Of a DNA stretch of 64,000 bases, positions 8,924 to 17,716 are shown one piece after another. The translations under genes and the position numbers were made by a program. Position 1 is the stretch's first letter, and every line of letters begins with the position of its first letter. Source of the DNA: Terriglobia bacterium (GTDB taxonomy: Bacteria; Acidobacteriota; Terriglobia; Bryobacterales; Bryobacteraceae); the NCBI GenBank assembly GCA_021325235.1, contig JAJPHN010000029.1, positions 248,001 to 312,000 on the forward strand, written 5' to 3'. The notes beneath the pieces are model-generated. The model was not told the DNA's origin. It saw nothing but the letters and a program-made list of their open reading frames with translations, and did no database searches.

Positions 8924-9907
8924 GTGCCCTGTGGCCGTCCGTCTCGAATCCGTCTCGTTTTGCCGTTGATTCTTTGTTGCGTTGTCTCTGCGGCAGCCGA
9001 TCAAAATAAGCGCATCGTCCGCGTCAGCGGGACGGTGGAAGCCGTCCGCTCGGTCACAGTGCAGGTGCCCTTTATCCAGGGCCAGGGCGGCAACGTGACG
9101 CTCGCCAAACTCGTCCAGAACGGCGTTACTGTCAAGCCGGGTGACCTCCTGGCCGAGTTCGACCGCACCGATCAGCTGAAACTTGCCCGCGAAGCAGAAG
9201 CCAAATACGGCGACCTTTCGCATCAGGTCGAGCAGAAGATCGCCGAGCAGGCCAGCAATCGTGAAAAGCGCGCTGCCGATCTCGAACAGGCAAAGGCCGA
9301 TCTGAATAAGGCGGAGATCGAGTTACGCAAAGGACCCGTTCTCAGCGATATCGACCAGCAGAAGAACCAGATCAAGCTCGAAGACGCACGCCGCCATGTC
9401 GCCAGCCTGGAGCGCTCGAATCGTCTCCACGATCAGGCCGAAGCGGCCGAACTGCGCATACTCGAGTTGCAGCGGGATCGTCAGAAATATGCCGTGGAGC
9501 GCCTCGAAAACAATGCCAGCCGCCTTTCTGTGCGCGCTCCCATCGGCGGTATGGTGGCGCTCCAGAATGTCTGGCGCAACAATTCGATGGGACATGCGCA
9601 GGAAGGCGATCAGCTGTGGCCCGGCAGTCCGCTGCTTCGTCTTTTCGATCCGGCTGCCATGCAACTCGATGTCGCCATTGATGAACCGGATGGTGCGGCT
9701 CTCGTGCCCGGCACAACGGCCACCGTTCACCTCGATGCCTATCCGAATCTGACCTTCAAAGCACGTTTTGATTCGGCCAGTCCGGTCGCTTCGAGTTCCC
9801 TCGGCAGCCCTGTGAAGACGTTCGCCGCACGCTTTTTGCTCGAGGGCAGCGACCCGCGTCTGCTGCCTGATCTTACGGCTGCTGTGGACATCGAGCTGCC
9901 AAAATGA
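8924..9907 (+). CDS. HlyD-type periplasmic adaptor (first of three)
   Basis: 327 aa membrane-fusion protein. Signal peptide or anchor at residues 8-25, half-lipoyl motif (VQNGVTVKPGDLLAEFD, ~62-78), a long alpha-helical hairpin (~80-200, rich in Ala, Glu, Gln), second half-lipoyl (LSVRAPIGGMVAL, ~203-215) and a beta-barrel domain. Adaptors of this type join an inner membrane transporter to a TolC channel. GTG start; its stop overlaps the ATG of the next adaptor by 4 bp (ATGA), so translation is probably coupled. First gene of the operon 8924-15569. Confidence 0.88.
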   Translation: MPCGRPSRIRLVLPLILCCVVSAAADQNKRIVRVSGTVEAVRSVTVQVPFIQGQGGNVTLAKLVQNGVTVKPGDLLAEFDRTDQLKLAREAEAKYGDLSHQVEQKIAEQASNREKRAADLEQAKADLNKAEIELRKGPVLSDIDQQKNQIKLEDARRHVASLERSNRLHDQAEAAELRILELQRDRQKYAVERLENNASRLSVRAPIGGMVALQNVWRNNSMGHAQEGDQLWPGSPLLRLFDPAAMQLDVAIDEPDGAALVPGTTATVHLDAYPNLTFKARFDSASPVASSSLGSPVKTFAARFLLEGSDPRLLPDLTAAVDIELPK

Positions 9908-11148
9908 AAATCCGCCGCGGCCTGAAACTCGCAACTCGTGTGCTGGTGGCGCTCCTTGTGATCGCCGGTTCCGTCTGGGCCGTCCGCCGCTGGCGTCAGT
10001 CCTCGAATCCGGTTGATGCCCCCACAGCTGCCGCCCGCCAGGGCGATTTCCTCGTTACGGTCCGCTGCCGGGGCGCTCTGGCCGCTCGCCGCTCCGTGCA
10101 GATGACCGCTCCGCTCGATGTTCCCGATCTGCAGATCGTATGGCTCGCACCGCCGGGCTCACGCGTCAAGCCGGGACAGGTCGTCATTCGCTTCGATCCC
10201 AGTAAATCGCAGCAGGATCTGAAGGAGAAACAAAGCGCACTCGATCAGGCGCAGGCTACGCTCGATCAGGCCGTCGCGCAAGCCCGCATTACCGCTGATC
10301 AGGACAAACTCGACCTTTCAACCGCCGTTTACAACAAGCAGAAGGCCGAGCTCGAAGCCTCCAAGCAGGCCATTGTCAGCGCCATGCAGGGGCAGGAAAG
10401 CGCCATTGATCTGAAGATCGCCGAAGAAAAGGTCAAGGTTCAGCAGGCCACCAACGAGCTGCACCGTAAGTCGGACGAGGCAAAAATCGCCTCCGCTCGC
10501 CGCCTGCGCGATGCCGCTAAAGCCGAGGTCGACCTGATCAAGTATCGCCTCACTGTCATGGATCTGAAGAGTCCGCTCGATGGCGTGATCAACTACGAAT
10601 CGAATCGTTCCCAGGGCTGGATGAACGCTCAGCCGTTCAAAGTCGGCGATCACACCGTCGGCGGCACCGTAATCGCAGAAATTCCCGATCTCTCCACGCT
10701 CGAGATGGAAAGCAAAGTCGAGGAGATCGATCGCAGTCGCATCCAGATCGGTGACGATGTGCTGGTCCGTGTCGATTCGTTTCCGGAGAAGGTTGTTCAC
10801 GCCAGGCTCAGCCGCATTTCGCCGTTGACCGAGCAGAGCTTCGACGAGTGGCCAGTCGACCGCACGTTCCGGGCTTACGCTCTGCTTCAGAACCCTGATC
10901 CGAACATGCGCCCCGGCATGAACGCGGGTGCCGACATCGTTCAGAGCAGGATCGCGAGTGTCGTCAGCATTCCGGCAAAAGCACTTTTTACTCGCAACGG
11001 CAAACCCGCCGTCTACGTAAAAGAGAAGGAGCAGTTCAATCCACGCCAGGTCACCGTGATCGCTCGGAATCCGGACGAAGTTGCTGTGTCAGGTATTGGC
11101 GCCGGCACGCTCGTCTCGCTCACCGATCTAGCGGAGCGCAAACCATGA
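9904..11148 (+). CDS. HlyD-type periplasmic adaptor (second of three)
   Basis: 414 aa. One N-terminal membrane anchor (VLVALLVIAGSVWAV, ~13-27), half-lipoyl segment APPGSRVKPGQVVIRFD (~81-97), a coiled-coil hairpin (~100-205) and LKSPLDGVINYES (~220-232), then beta-barrel and membrane-proximal domains (~235-410). The barrel region SKVEEIDRSRIQIGDDVLV is typical of MacA-like adaptors. It probably bridges the permease at 12599 and the outer membrane channel. It ends in AERKP, and this coding end is the apparent source of the 41-bp tandem repeat that follows. Confidence 0.9.
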   Translation: MKIRRGLKLATRVLVALLVIAGSVWAVRRWRQSSNPVDAPTAAARQGDFLVTVRCRGALAARRSVQMTAPLDVPDLQIVWLAPPGSRVKPGQVVIRFDPSKSQQDLKEKQSALDQAQATLDQAVAQARITADQDKLDLSTAVYNKQKAELEASKQAIVSAMQGQESAIDLKIAEEKVKVQQATNELHRKSDEAKIASARRLRDAAKAEVDLIKYRLTVMDLKSPLDGVINYESNRSQGWMNAQPFKVGDHTVGGTVIAEIPDLSTLEMESKVEEIDRSRIQIGDDVLVRVDSFPEKVVHARLSRISPLTEQSFDEWPVDRTFRAYALLQNPDPNMRPGMNAGADIVQSRIASVVSIPAKALFTRNGKPAVYVKEKEQFNPRQVTVIARNPDEVAVSGIGAGTLVSLTDLAERKP

Positions 11149-11189
11149 GCCACGTGACTGGCTCTCAACCGGAGGCCCGGAAACCATGA
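11145..11189 (+). CDS. Mini-ORF 1, possible translational relay peptide
   Basis: 14 codons, MSHVTGSQPEARKP. Its ATG overlaps the TGA of the second adaptor and its own TGA overlaps the ATG of mini-ORF 2. A GGAG lies 9 bp upstream. It may be translated only to carry ribosomes through the junction; a functional peptide is not implied. Confidence 0.35.
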   Translation: MSHVTGSQPEARKP

Positions 11190-11230
11190 GACGCGCCAGC
11201 GGCTCTCAACCGGAAGCACGGAAACCATGA
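11186..11230 (+). CDS. Mini-ORF 2, possible translational relay peptide
   Basis: 14 codons, MRRASGSQPEARKP, sharing its last nine residues with mini-ORF 1. Its TGA overlaps the ATG (11227) of the third adaptor. GGAG sits 11 bp upstream. Both frame and stop/start overlaps are preserved despite substitutions between the copies, which hints at selection or at a recent duplication. Confidence 0.35.
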   Translation: MRRASGSQPEARKP

Positions 11231-12591
11231 GCCAGCTCATCACGCCTGTGCCTGCTCAGCCCTCCGAACCGCGGCCGCCACTGAACAATCACCGTGTACG
11301 CCGCGTCTGGCGCAAACGTCTGTTCGCGCTTGTTTCGATCTGCGCCATAGTGGCGGCAGTGCTCTTCATTGGTATTCGCGTTTACCGCACCATTCAGCCC
11401 GGTGCCGAGAATGCCGTTCCCACCGCCAAAGTACAACGCGGCGACGTGAATCTGACCATCACCGCCAACGGCGAACTACGTGGACAGAATCCGCAGATCC
11501 TCGCGGCGCCTATGACAGGCGGCGCCGAACTGCACATCACCACCCTGCTGAAAGCCGGTACGCCCGTCAAAGAAGGCCAGGTCGTGGTGGCCTTCGACAC
11601 TTCCGAGCAGGAATACAAACTCAAGGAGGCGGAGGCCGATCTCGCCGAAGCCGACCAGCATATCCTGCAGGCCAGGGCGCAGCAGGAGGCGCAGGAAGAA
11701 GAGGATCGTTACGCACTCGAAAAAGCTCAGACGGATGTAAAGCTTGCCGAGCTCGATATGCGCAAGAATCCGCTCCTGCCGCAAATCAGCGCGCGTCAGA
11801 ACGAGCTGGCGCTCGCGGCCGCACGCGATCACCTTGCACAACTGCAACAGAACCTCAAAAATCGCGCTGCGACCGGCACCGCGGGAGTTGCCATCCAGCA
11901 GGCCGGTAAGGCCAAAGCCGAAGCACAGGCGCTCACCGCGCGCCAGAACATCGAGGCCATGACGCTGAAAGCCAACCGTGATGGCTACGTCTCCATCGAT
12001 CAGAACCAGGGCGAAGGCATTGTCTTTTGGGGCATGTCGCTTCCTCCGTATCAGGTGGGCGATTCCGTCCGCCCCGGAATGGCGGTTGCCGAAATTCCCG
12101 ATCTCAAGTACTGGGAAATCGAAGCCAATATCGGCGAGCTCGATCGCGGTCATATTGCGATTGGCGACGTGGTCGACGTGCTGATCATCGCTGTTCCTGA
12201 CCAGAAATTCACGGGCCATGTCAAAGACGTCGGCGGCACCACCGGCCCTCCCTGGAATCGGCGCTTCGTCTGCAAACTGGGGCTCGATCGTACTTCACCC
12301 GAACTGCGGCCCGGCATGACCGCTCGCCTCACGATCACCACCGACCGTCTGCAGAACGTCCTCTGGATTCCGTCGCAAGCGCTGTTTGAAACCGGCGGCC
12401 GCAGCTTCGTCTACATCAAATCCGGCAAGAGCTTTAGTCCGAAGGACGTCAAATTGGTACGCCGCAACGAGGCTCGCGTCGTCGTCACAGGTCTGCATGA
12501 AGGCGATATCGTTGCGCTTGCCAACCCCGCCGACGTGGTCAAAAAGGCAAGCCGGCGGCAGACAAGCGCCATCCAGAACCTTCCCAGATAA
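11227..12591 (+). CDS. HlyD-type periplasmic adaptor (third of three)
   Basis: 454 aa. Cytoplasmic N-terminus with basic stretch, membrane anchor (LFALVSICAIVAAVLFIGI, ~37-55), half-lipoyl (LLKAGTPVKEGQVVVAFD, ~108-125), long coiled coil (~130-240, repeated Ala/Glu/Gln), TLKANRDGYVSID (~246-258), then beta-barrel (NIGELDRGHIAIGDVVDV) and a C-terminal domain. The same overall design as the second adaptor, so the two may be old paralogs, but the sequences differ widely. Stop is 7 bp before the permease ATG. Three adaptors for one permease is unusual: they may form a mixed hexamer or serve different partners. Confidence 0.9.
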   Translation: MSQLITPVPAQPSEPRPPLNNHRVRRVWRKRLFALVSICAIVAAVLFIGIRVYRTIQPGAENAVPTAKVQRGDVNLTITANGELRGQNPQILAAPMTGGAELHITTLLKAGTPVKEGQVVVAFDTSEQEYKLKEAEADLAEADQHILQARAQQEAQEEEDRYALEKAQTDVKLAELDMRKNPLLPQISARQNELALAAARDHLAQLQQNLKNRAATGTAGVAIQQAGKAKAEAQALTARQNIEAMTLKANRDGYVSIDQNQGEGIVFWGMSLPPYQVGDSVRPGMAVAEIPDLKYWEIEANIGELDRGHIAIGDVVDVLIIAVPDQKFTGHVKDVGGTTGPPWNRRFVCKLGLDRTSPELRPGMTARLTITTDRLQNVLWIPSQALFETGGRSFVYIKSGKSFSPKDVKLVRRNEARVVVTGLHEGDIVALANPADVVKKASRRQTSAIQNLPR

Positions 12592-12598
12592 TCCGCAC

Positions 12599-13843
12599 AT
12601 GAACCTGGCCCGTTACCTCTCCGACCTCGTTCTGGCGGCCCAAAATCTATGGAGCCAGAAGACACGGACAATCCTCACCGCGCTCGGCATCATCTTCGGC
12701 GTCGGAGCGGTCATCGGCATGCTCGCTATCGGCGCCGGCGCGCGGGAAGAGTCGATGCGCTTCATTGAGCAGCTGGGCGTGCGCAATCTTCTGGTGGAAT
12801 CGCATCCCGCCGCCAGCGAGCAGGAGCTACAGCAGCGCCGACGTTCGTCGCCGGGCCTCACCGAACGCGATGTTCGCATCCTCCAATCGAATGTGGATGA
12901 GATCGAGTTGATCTCCGCTCGGCGCAGCCTGCATCCGATTCGCGTTTTTCCCAAGCCGCCTGATAACATGCCGGAGCTCTACGGCGTTCGGCCCTCTTAC
13001 GCCGCCATTCACAATTGGAAGCTCGCCGAAGGGCGCGCGTTCACCGAACAGGAAGATCGCGCCAGCGCAGCCGTTGCCGTCCTGGGCGAGGGAGCCAAGA
13101 TCGCGGTCTTCGGCTACGGTCCGGCGCTCGGGAAATTCGTGAAAGTGAACGACAGCTGGCTGAAGGTGATCGGCGTTCTCGCGCAGCAGGTCGCGTCTTC
13201 CTCCGGCGCCCAGACGCAGGATGCGAATCAGGTGATCTACATCCCGCTGAACACCTTCCAGTACCGCTTCTTCGATGCCGGGTACGCCTTCAAAGATGAC
13301 CTGGACGGCGTCGACATTCGCCTCAAGCCAGCCGCCGATAGCACAGTGGCGGCCCGCGTCGTCGGTGCCGTGCTGAATTCCACGCATCATAACGTCAACG
13401 ACTTCAGCATCACCATTCCCGCCGAACTGCTTGCGGAGCAGCGCCGCTCGCAGGCCATCTTCACCTACGTGATGGTCGCCATTGCGGCTATTTCGCTGTT
13501 GGTCGGTGGAATCGGCATCATGAACATCGTGCTCGCCACCGTGCTGGAGCGCACGCGCGAAATCGGTATACGGCGCGCGGCCGGCGCACGCCGCTCCGAT
13601 ATCGTTCGCCAGTTCCTAATTGAGTCCGTTCTCATCTCCATGGGCGGGGGATTGGTCGGTATCGTCTTCGGCTACTTCCTTGCCTGGCTGATTGCCGCCA
13701 CGGCTGAATGGAAAACCATTGTCTCGCCCGCTTCGCTGCTGATCGCGTTTGGGGTCTCCGTCACTGTTGGTATCGCTTTCGGCATCTACCCGGCGCGCAA
13801 AGCTTCGCGCGTCGATCCCATTGAGGCCCTCCGCTATGAATAG
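12599..13843 (+). CDS. MacB-type ABC transporter permease without an ATPase domain
   Basis: 414 aa. ATG at 12599 chosen because it follows the adaptor stop by 7 bp and gives the family N-terminus (RYLSDLVLAAQNLWSQKTRT). TM1 at about 24-45, a large periplasmic MacB core domain (~50-270), then FtsX-type TM2-TM4 (~290-405) with the signature GGIGIMNIVLATVLERTREI. It ends in the typical PARKASRVDPIEALRYE motif. Full MacB proteins carry an N-terminal ATPase of about 230 residues; that part is absent and no ATPase gene occurs in this operon. It presumably pairs with a LolD/MacB-like ATPase encoded elsewhere. Confidence 0.9.
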   Translation: MNLARYLSDLVLAAQNLWSQKTRTILTALGIIFGVGAVIGMLAIGAGAREESMRFIEQLGVRNLLVESHPAASEQELQQRRRSSPGLTERDVRILQSNVDEIELISARRSLHPIRVFPKPPDNMPELYGVRPSYAAIHNWKLAEGRAFTEQEDRASAAVAVLGEGAKIAVFGYGPALGKFVKVNDSWLKVIGVLAQQVASSSGAQTQDANQVIYIPLNTFQYRFFDAGYAFKDDLDGVDIRLKPAADSTVAARVVGAVLNSTHHNVNDFSITIPAELLAEQRRSQAIFTYVMVAIAAISLLVGGIGIMNIVLATVLERTREIGIRRAAGARRSDIVRQFLIESVLISMGGGLVGIVFGYFLAWLIAATAEWKTIVSPASLLIAFGVSVTVGIAFGIYPARKASRVDPIEALRYE

Positions 13844-15569
13844 CCCGCTGCGCCGCATCGCCGGCGTAATTCTGCTCTTTTCCACATCTCTTTTCGCCGC
13901 CAATCCGCTCACCGATTACGTCGATTGGCGCTATCATCCGCCCCACATGCAGGTCCGCGAAATCCAGGGCCTGCAGGAACGCATCCGGGACGGCAAACTG
14001 CATCTTCATCTGCATGACTTTCTCGAGCTCGTGCTCAAAAACTCAACCGGCATCCAGATCTCTCGTCTCGATGTCTACACCGCCGCCAACAGCATCATCA
14101 GCAATAAAGCGCCCTACGACCCGTTGCTCCAGGCCGGCTTCAGTGCGCAGCGCAGCGTCTCGCCTGTTTCCTTTTTTGGTTTTGGAACTTCGGGAACGAG
14201 TACCGGCTCCACTTCTGCCACCGGAACTAGTTCGAACGCGCAGCCTGGGCAAGCGAGTGGTATCGGGACCAGCCTGACCGGACAGATCATTCTGCCCCAG
14301 ACGATCAGCAGCCTTTCTCAAAACACATACATCAATTATTCTCAGCTCTTGCCCAGCGGGCAGACCATCACCGGCAATTTCACCGTCTATCGCAGCTCGG
14401 GCGACGAATATCCATACCCGGCACTTTTCGGCTCCTTGAGTATTGGCGTTACGCAGCATCTTTTACAGGGCCGCACCAACATTCAGGCTCGCTACCCGTT
14501 GCTTGTAGCACGTTCCCAGTTGCTCATCACCTCCGAGCAGACTGCTGCCTCGGTTGCCGACATCGTGACTCAAGCCGCGCGGCAGTACTGGAATGCAGTC
14601 GAGTTGCGCGACAACATCCGAGTCCAGGAGCAGAACGTCAATCTCGCTCGTAAGTCCTACGACCGCGACAAGCAGGCCCTGGACCTCGGTGCGCTCGCTC
14701 GTCTGGACATCTTTCAATCCGAAACACAGGTCGCCGAGCGCAATCGCGATCTCATCGCCGCGCGCTATCAATACAAAATCGCGCTCGACGCTATGCGCCA
14801 ATTGATCGGCGCAGACCTCACGCCAGCCCTGCGCGAGACGGAGATCGTGCTCGAAGACGATCCCGCCGAGCTTCCTCCGCGCGAGTCCATTCTGCCCTTC
14901 GAGCAGGCTCTGAAAAAGGCCATGAATGTGCGTCCGGAACTCCTGGCAACTCAGCAATCCATCGCGAACGACAACCTGAACGCCCGAATTGCCCGCGACC
15001 AGCTCAATCCGCAGCTCGATCTTACCCTGCAGGGCGGCGCTACCGGTCCCGCCTATCCCGCACTCACCGCGAGCGGCACGCCGGTTTCGGGCGGTTTACC
15101 CGGCATTGGCCCGACACTCGACCAGGTGCTCGCCTTCAAATACCCGAGCTACGGCTTCACGCTTGCGCTCAATTTCCCACTGCGCAACAGCACCGCTAAA
15201 GCTGGGCTCTCCAACGCTCTTGTCAGCCGCGTTAAAGACGAATACACGCGCCGTCAGACGCAGCAGACAATCATCAATGACGTTCGCCAGGCCATCAACA
15301 ACATCGAGCTCGCCGATGCGTCCATTGAAGCCGCTGTCCGGGCCCGAGATCTCGCGCGCAAAAATGTCGCCGCCGAGCAGCAGAAATACGAACTCGGCAC
15401 GATCACCGCCTTCGAAGTGCTCGACTCGCAAACGCGCCTGGCCAGTTCGGAAAGCGCTCTGCTCGCGGCCTATGTGACCTATCAGCAGGCCTACATCGAT
15501 TATCAGCGCGCCACCTGGTCTCTTCTCGACGGCTTCGGTATCGTCGTCGAGACACCTGTCGTGCGTTAA
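13836..15569 (+). CDS. TolC-family outer membrane efflux protein
   Basis: 577 aa. ATG at 13836 overlaps the permease stop by 8 bp and gives a clean signal peptide (LRRIAGVILLFSTSLFAA). Two OEP-type repeats with long alpha-helices (about 210-370 and 395-560); AAEQQKYELGTITAFEVLDS near 515-534 is the TolC helix hallmark. A Ser/Thr/Gly-rich insert around residues 118-150 lies in the N-terminal third. It forms the outer membrane exit duct for the adaptor/permease system. Last gene of the operon; its TAA overlaps the stop of the convergent CNB-DUF1003 gene by 4 bp. Confidence 0.92.
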   Translation: MNSPLRRIAGVILLFSTSLFAANPLTDYVDWRYHPPHMQVREIQGLQERIRDGKLHLHLHDFLELVLKNSTGIQISRLDVYTAANSIISNKAPYDPLLQAGFSAQRSVSPVSFFGFGTSGTSTGSTSATGTSSNAQPGQASGIGTSLTGQIILPQTISSLSQNTYINYSQLLPSGQTITGNFTVYRSSGDEYPYPALFGSLSIGVTQHLLQGRTNIQARYPLLVARSQLLITSEQTAASVADIVTQAARQYWNAVELRDNIRVQEQNVNLARKSYDRDKQALDLGALARLDIFQSETQVAERNRDLIAARYQYKIALDAMRQLIGADLTPALRETEIVLEDDPAELPPRESILPFEQALKKAMNVRPELLATQQSIANDNLNARIARDQLNPQLDLTLQGGATGPAYPALTASGTPVSGGLPGIGPTLDQVLAFKYPSYGFTLALNFPLRNSTAKAGLSNALVSRVKDEYTRRQTQQTIINDVRQAINNIELADASIEAAVRARDLARKNVAAEQQKYELGTITAFEVLDSQTRLASSESALLAAYVTYQQAYIDYQRATWSLLDGFGIVVETPVVR

Positions 15570-16414
15570 GCCGCGTCCTTTTTCGCCAGAGCCGTCCTCA
15601 CCAGATCTTCCACATCGCCCATTTTGTCGCCCAGCAGATTCAGCTTCTGCGCCAGCCCCTGAATCTCCGCCTCCGCGCGCCGGTTCACTTCATAATCCAG
15701 CTCGCCGCGCAGCCTGTCCTTCTTGTCCTGCCGGTTCTGGCTCATCATAATGACCGGCGCCTGCACCGCGGCCAGCATCGACAGAAACAGATTCAGCAGA
15801 ATGAACGGATATGGGTCCCACGCCTGTTTGCCGAGTATCACGTTGACCGACGCGTATATCACCAGCACAACACAGAACGTGATGATGAAGGCCCACGAGC
15901 CCCCGAACTGCGCGACCACATCGGCGATGTGCTCACCCATCGTGACCTTCTCTTCGATCACTTCATTCGGATTCCGCATCGCCCGAATGCGCACCAGCTG
16001 CTGCGCCGCGTGAAACTGCCGCCCGAGCACGGCCAGCATGTCCATCCCGGCATGCGGCTTCTGTTTCAGGAGAACAGCGATATCGTTGCGGTCGACCTCG
16101 ATGCAGACCGTCTCCTCCGTCGCGATTGCGCTCGTCTGATGCGCGGTCTGATCGAGCATCGAGGCAAAGCCGAAGAATTCGCCCGCCAGCGGCTCGTCCA
16201 CCAGCACCTCCTGATGATCTTCGTCCACCGTGGTCACCCGTACGTGCCCCGAAACCAGCACGTACGCGCGCCCGCCCGCGTCTCCCATCTTGTAAATCCG
16301 CTGTCGCGGCGCGAACGTCTTCAGTTCGACCTGGCTCGCCAGCAGCGCCGTTTCTTCGTCATCCAGCAACGCAAATAGGGGTACGTTTCTTAAGGCTTCC
16401 GGGGTGCACGCCAT
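15566..16414 (-). CDS. Cyclic nucleotide-binding domain / DUF1003 membrane protein
   Basis: 282 aa. Residues 10-125 form a cNMP-binding beta-roll (LVSGHVRVTT, GEFFGFASML, AIATEETVCIEVDR), though the canonical phosphate-binding RxA arginine is not evident (SMLDQTAHQTSAIA), so ligand binding is uncertain. Residues 165-225 contain two transmembrane helices of the DUF1003 family (WAFIITFCVVLVIYASVNVI, then PFILLNLFLSMLAAVQAPVI), followed by QNRQDKKDR and a C-terminal amphipathic region. Function of DUF1003 is unknown. ATG start; a single gene facing the efflux operon. Confidence 0.85.
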   Translation of the reverse strand: MACTPEALRNVPLFALLDDEETALLASQVELKTFAPRQRIYKMGDAGGRAYVLVSGHVRVTTVDEDHQEVLVDEPLAGEFFGFASMLDQTAHQTSAIATEETVCIEVDRNDIAVLLKQKPHAGMDMLAVLGRQFHAAQQLVRIRAMRNPNEVIEEKVTMGEHIADVVAQFGGSWAFIITFCVVLVIYASVNVILGKQAWDPYPFILLNLFLSMLAAVQAPVIMMSQNRQDKKDRLRGELDYEVNRRAEAEIQGLAQKLNLLGDKMGDVEDLVRTALAKKDAA

Positions 16415-16527
16415 ACACTCTGTCTTCCAGCCGTTAGGATTCCATAGCGACCCGTGCTCTCACAAGGTGGCATGGCGTAATTTTTGAAAACGTGCGACCC
16501 TCATGAAGTTATCCTCGGAGAACCCAC

Positions 16528-16884
16528 TTGATCATCAAACGCGTCGCCCCGCTCTCGGCTGCCAAGATTGCCGGCACCCTCTACCTGATCCTCGGCTTCA
16601 TTATTGGCGCCTTCGTGTCTCTGTTCGCGCTCATTGGCGCTGCTTTCAGCAGTTCGATCGAGCCGCATAATCCCACCGCCTTCGCCGGCAGCGCACAAAT
16701 CGGCGTCGGCTCGATCGTGATCTTTCCGATTCTTTACGGCGCAATCGGCTTCATCGGCTCGCTCATCGCGGCCGCTCTTTACAACGTGCTCGCGCGCGCC
16801 GTGGGCGGCATCCGCATCGAAGTCGAAAGCGAGCCTTCGCCGATTTTGGCCGGACCTGTGCAGAGCGGTGAGCGTGCAGTTTAA
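16528..16884 (+). CDS. Small two-helix membrane protein
   Basis: 118 aa with TTG start and a CGGAG ribosome site upstream. Two hydrophobic segments (about 15-42 and 60-92) linked by a polar loop, short cytoplasmic tails. The N-terminal IIKRVAPLSAAKIAGTLYLI resembles a widespread family of about 100-residue proteins of unknown function, and the general pattern also recalls DUF3566. It overlaps the convergent MscS gene end by 4 bp. No function assigned. Confidence 0.75.
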   Translation: MIIKRVAPLSAAKIAGTLYLILGFIIGAFVSLFALIGAAFSSSIEPHNPTAFAGSAQIGVGSIVIFPILYGAIGFIGSLIAAALYNVLARAVGGIRIEVESEPSPILAGPVQSGERAV

Positions 16885-17714
16885 GGGCGATTCTCCTGCT
16901 CGGGAGGAATCAAGGTGGCGGCGCTGGTTTCGAGAAAGGCCGCATTTGCCACGCTCACCTCGCGGTCGCCCGATTGCAGAATCGCATGGGTCGCGTTGAT
17001 TGCCTTGAGCACGCCCTCCCTTCCGGAGATTTCGAGCCGCTCGCCGATGCGCAGAAATCGCCGCGTATAGAATCCGGCGCTGATGTTGCGAATGACATCG
17101 CGCGTGCCGAGGCCGAAAGCCAGTCCGAAGCCAAGGGCCGCGCCGCCCAGCACGAAACTGGTGACTATGCGGACGATCGCCGTGTCGATTTTGAGCTGGC
17201 TGATCGCCATCATGGCCGCTACAAACACAATCAAGCCCGAGACGGCCTTGCCCAGCGACGGCGCGAAGTCGATACCGGAACTGCGCGCCGACTCGGTGAC
17301 AAGCTCGCCGGCGAACTGGCCAAGCGAGCCTCCGAGAATGACCAGTAGCATCGCTGCAACCAGATTCGGGAGGTAGTCGAAAAACGCTCCGATCGCGCTG
17401 GAGATGGCCACCAGCCCGAGCGCATCGGCGGCAGTTTTTGCCAGCAATAGCAGAACCAGGAAATAGACCAGGCGTGGGATAAAAACATTGAGCTGCTGGC
17501 GCAGTCCAATCCGCTGGAGCGCACGGTCGATACCAGCCTTCTCCATCATGCGATCGAAGCGGACGCGGGTAAGCACAAAACGCAGGACGACTTCGATCAG
17601 CTTAGCCAGGATCAATCCGCCAATCAGGAGCAGCAACCCGACGGCGATCTTTGGCGCCCCGCCAATCACGGAATCGAGCAGATGCCCGAAGGCTGCACGT
17701 AATTTTGCCTCCAC
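16881..17714 (-). CDS. MscS-family mechanosensitive channel-like protein
   Basis: 277 aa inner membrane protein with about five hydrophobic segments. Residues 18-45 and 58-140 are N-terminal helices; the segment FVLGGAALGFGLAFGLGTRD (~194-213) is the Gly/Ala-rich pore helix typical of MscS relatives, followed by a small beta domain (LRIGERLEISGREGVLKAIN). The C-terminal cage is shorter than in E. coli MscS. It probably releases solutes under hypo-osmotic stress, although some relatives are not gated channels. It follows an ECF sigma factor and an 81-aa gene in the same direction (2-bp gap), suggesting it is part of that regulon. Confidence 0.85.
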   Translation of the reverse strand: MEAKLRAAFGHLLDSVIGGAPKIAVGLLLLIGGLILAKLIEVVLRFVLTRVRFDRMMEKAGIDRALQRIGLRQQLNVFIPRLVYFLVLLLLAKTAADALGLVAISSAIGAFFDYLPNLVAAMLLVILGGSLGQFAGELVTESARSSGIDFAPSLGKAVSGLIVFVAAMMAISQLKIDTAIVRIVTSFVLGGAALGFGLAFGLGTRDVIRNISAGFYTRRFLRIGERLEISGREGVLKAINATHAILQSGDREVSVANAAFLETSAATLIPPEQENRP

Positions 17715-17716
17715 GT

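Larger units (their letters stand above)
11140..11231 (+). repeat. 41-bp tandem repeat at the junction of two adaptor genes
   Basis: AAACCATGAG recurs at 11140, 11181 and 11222, exactly 41 bp apart, and the segment GGCTCTCAACCGGA recurs at 11160 and 11201. The repeat carries a GGAG/GGAA ribosome-like site 9-11 bp before each ATG. Each ATGA serves both as the stop of one frame and the start of the next. Confidence 0.85.
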
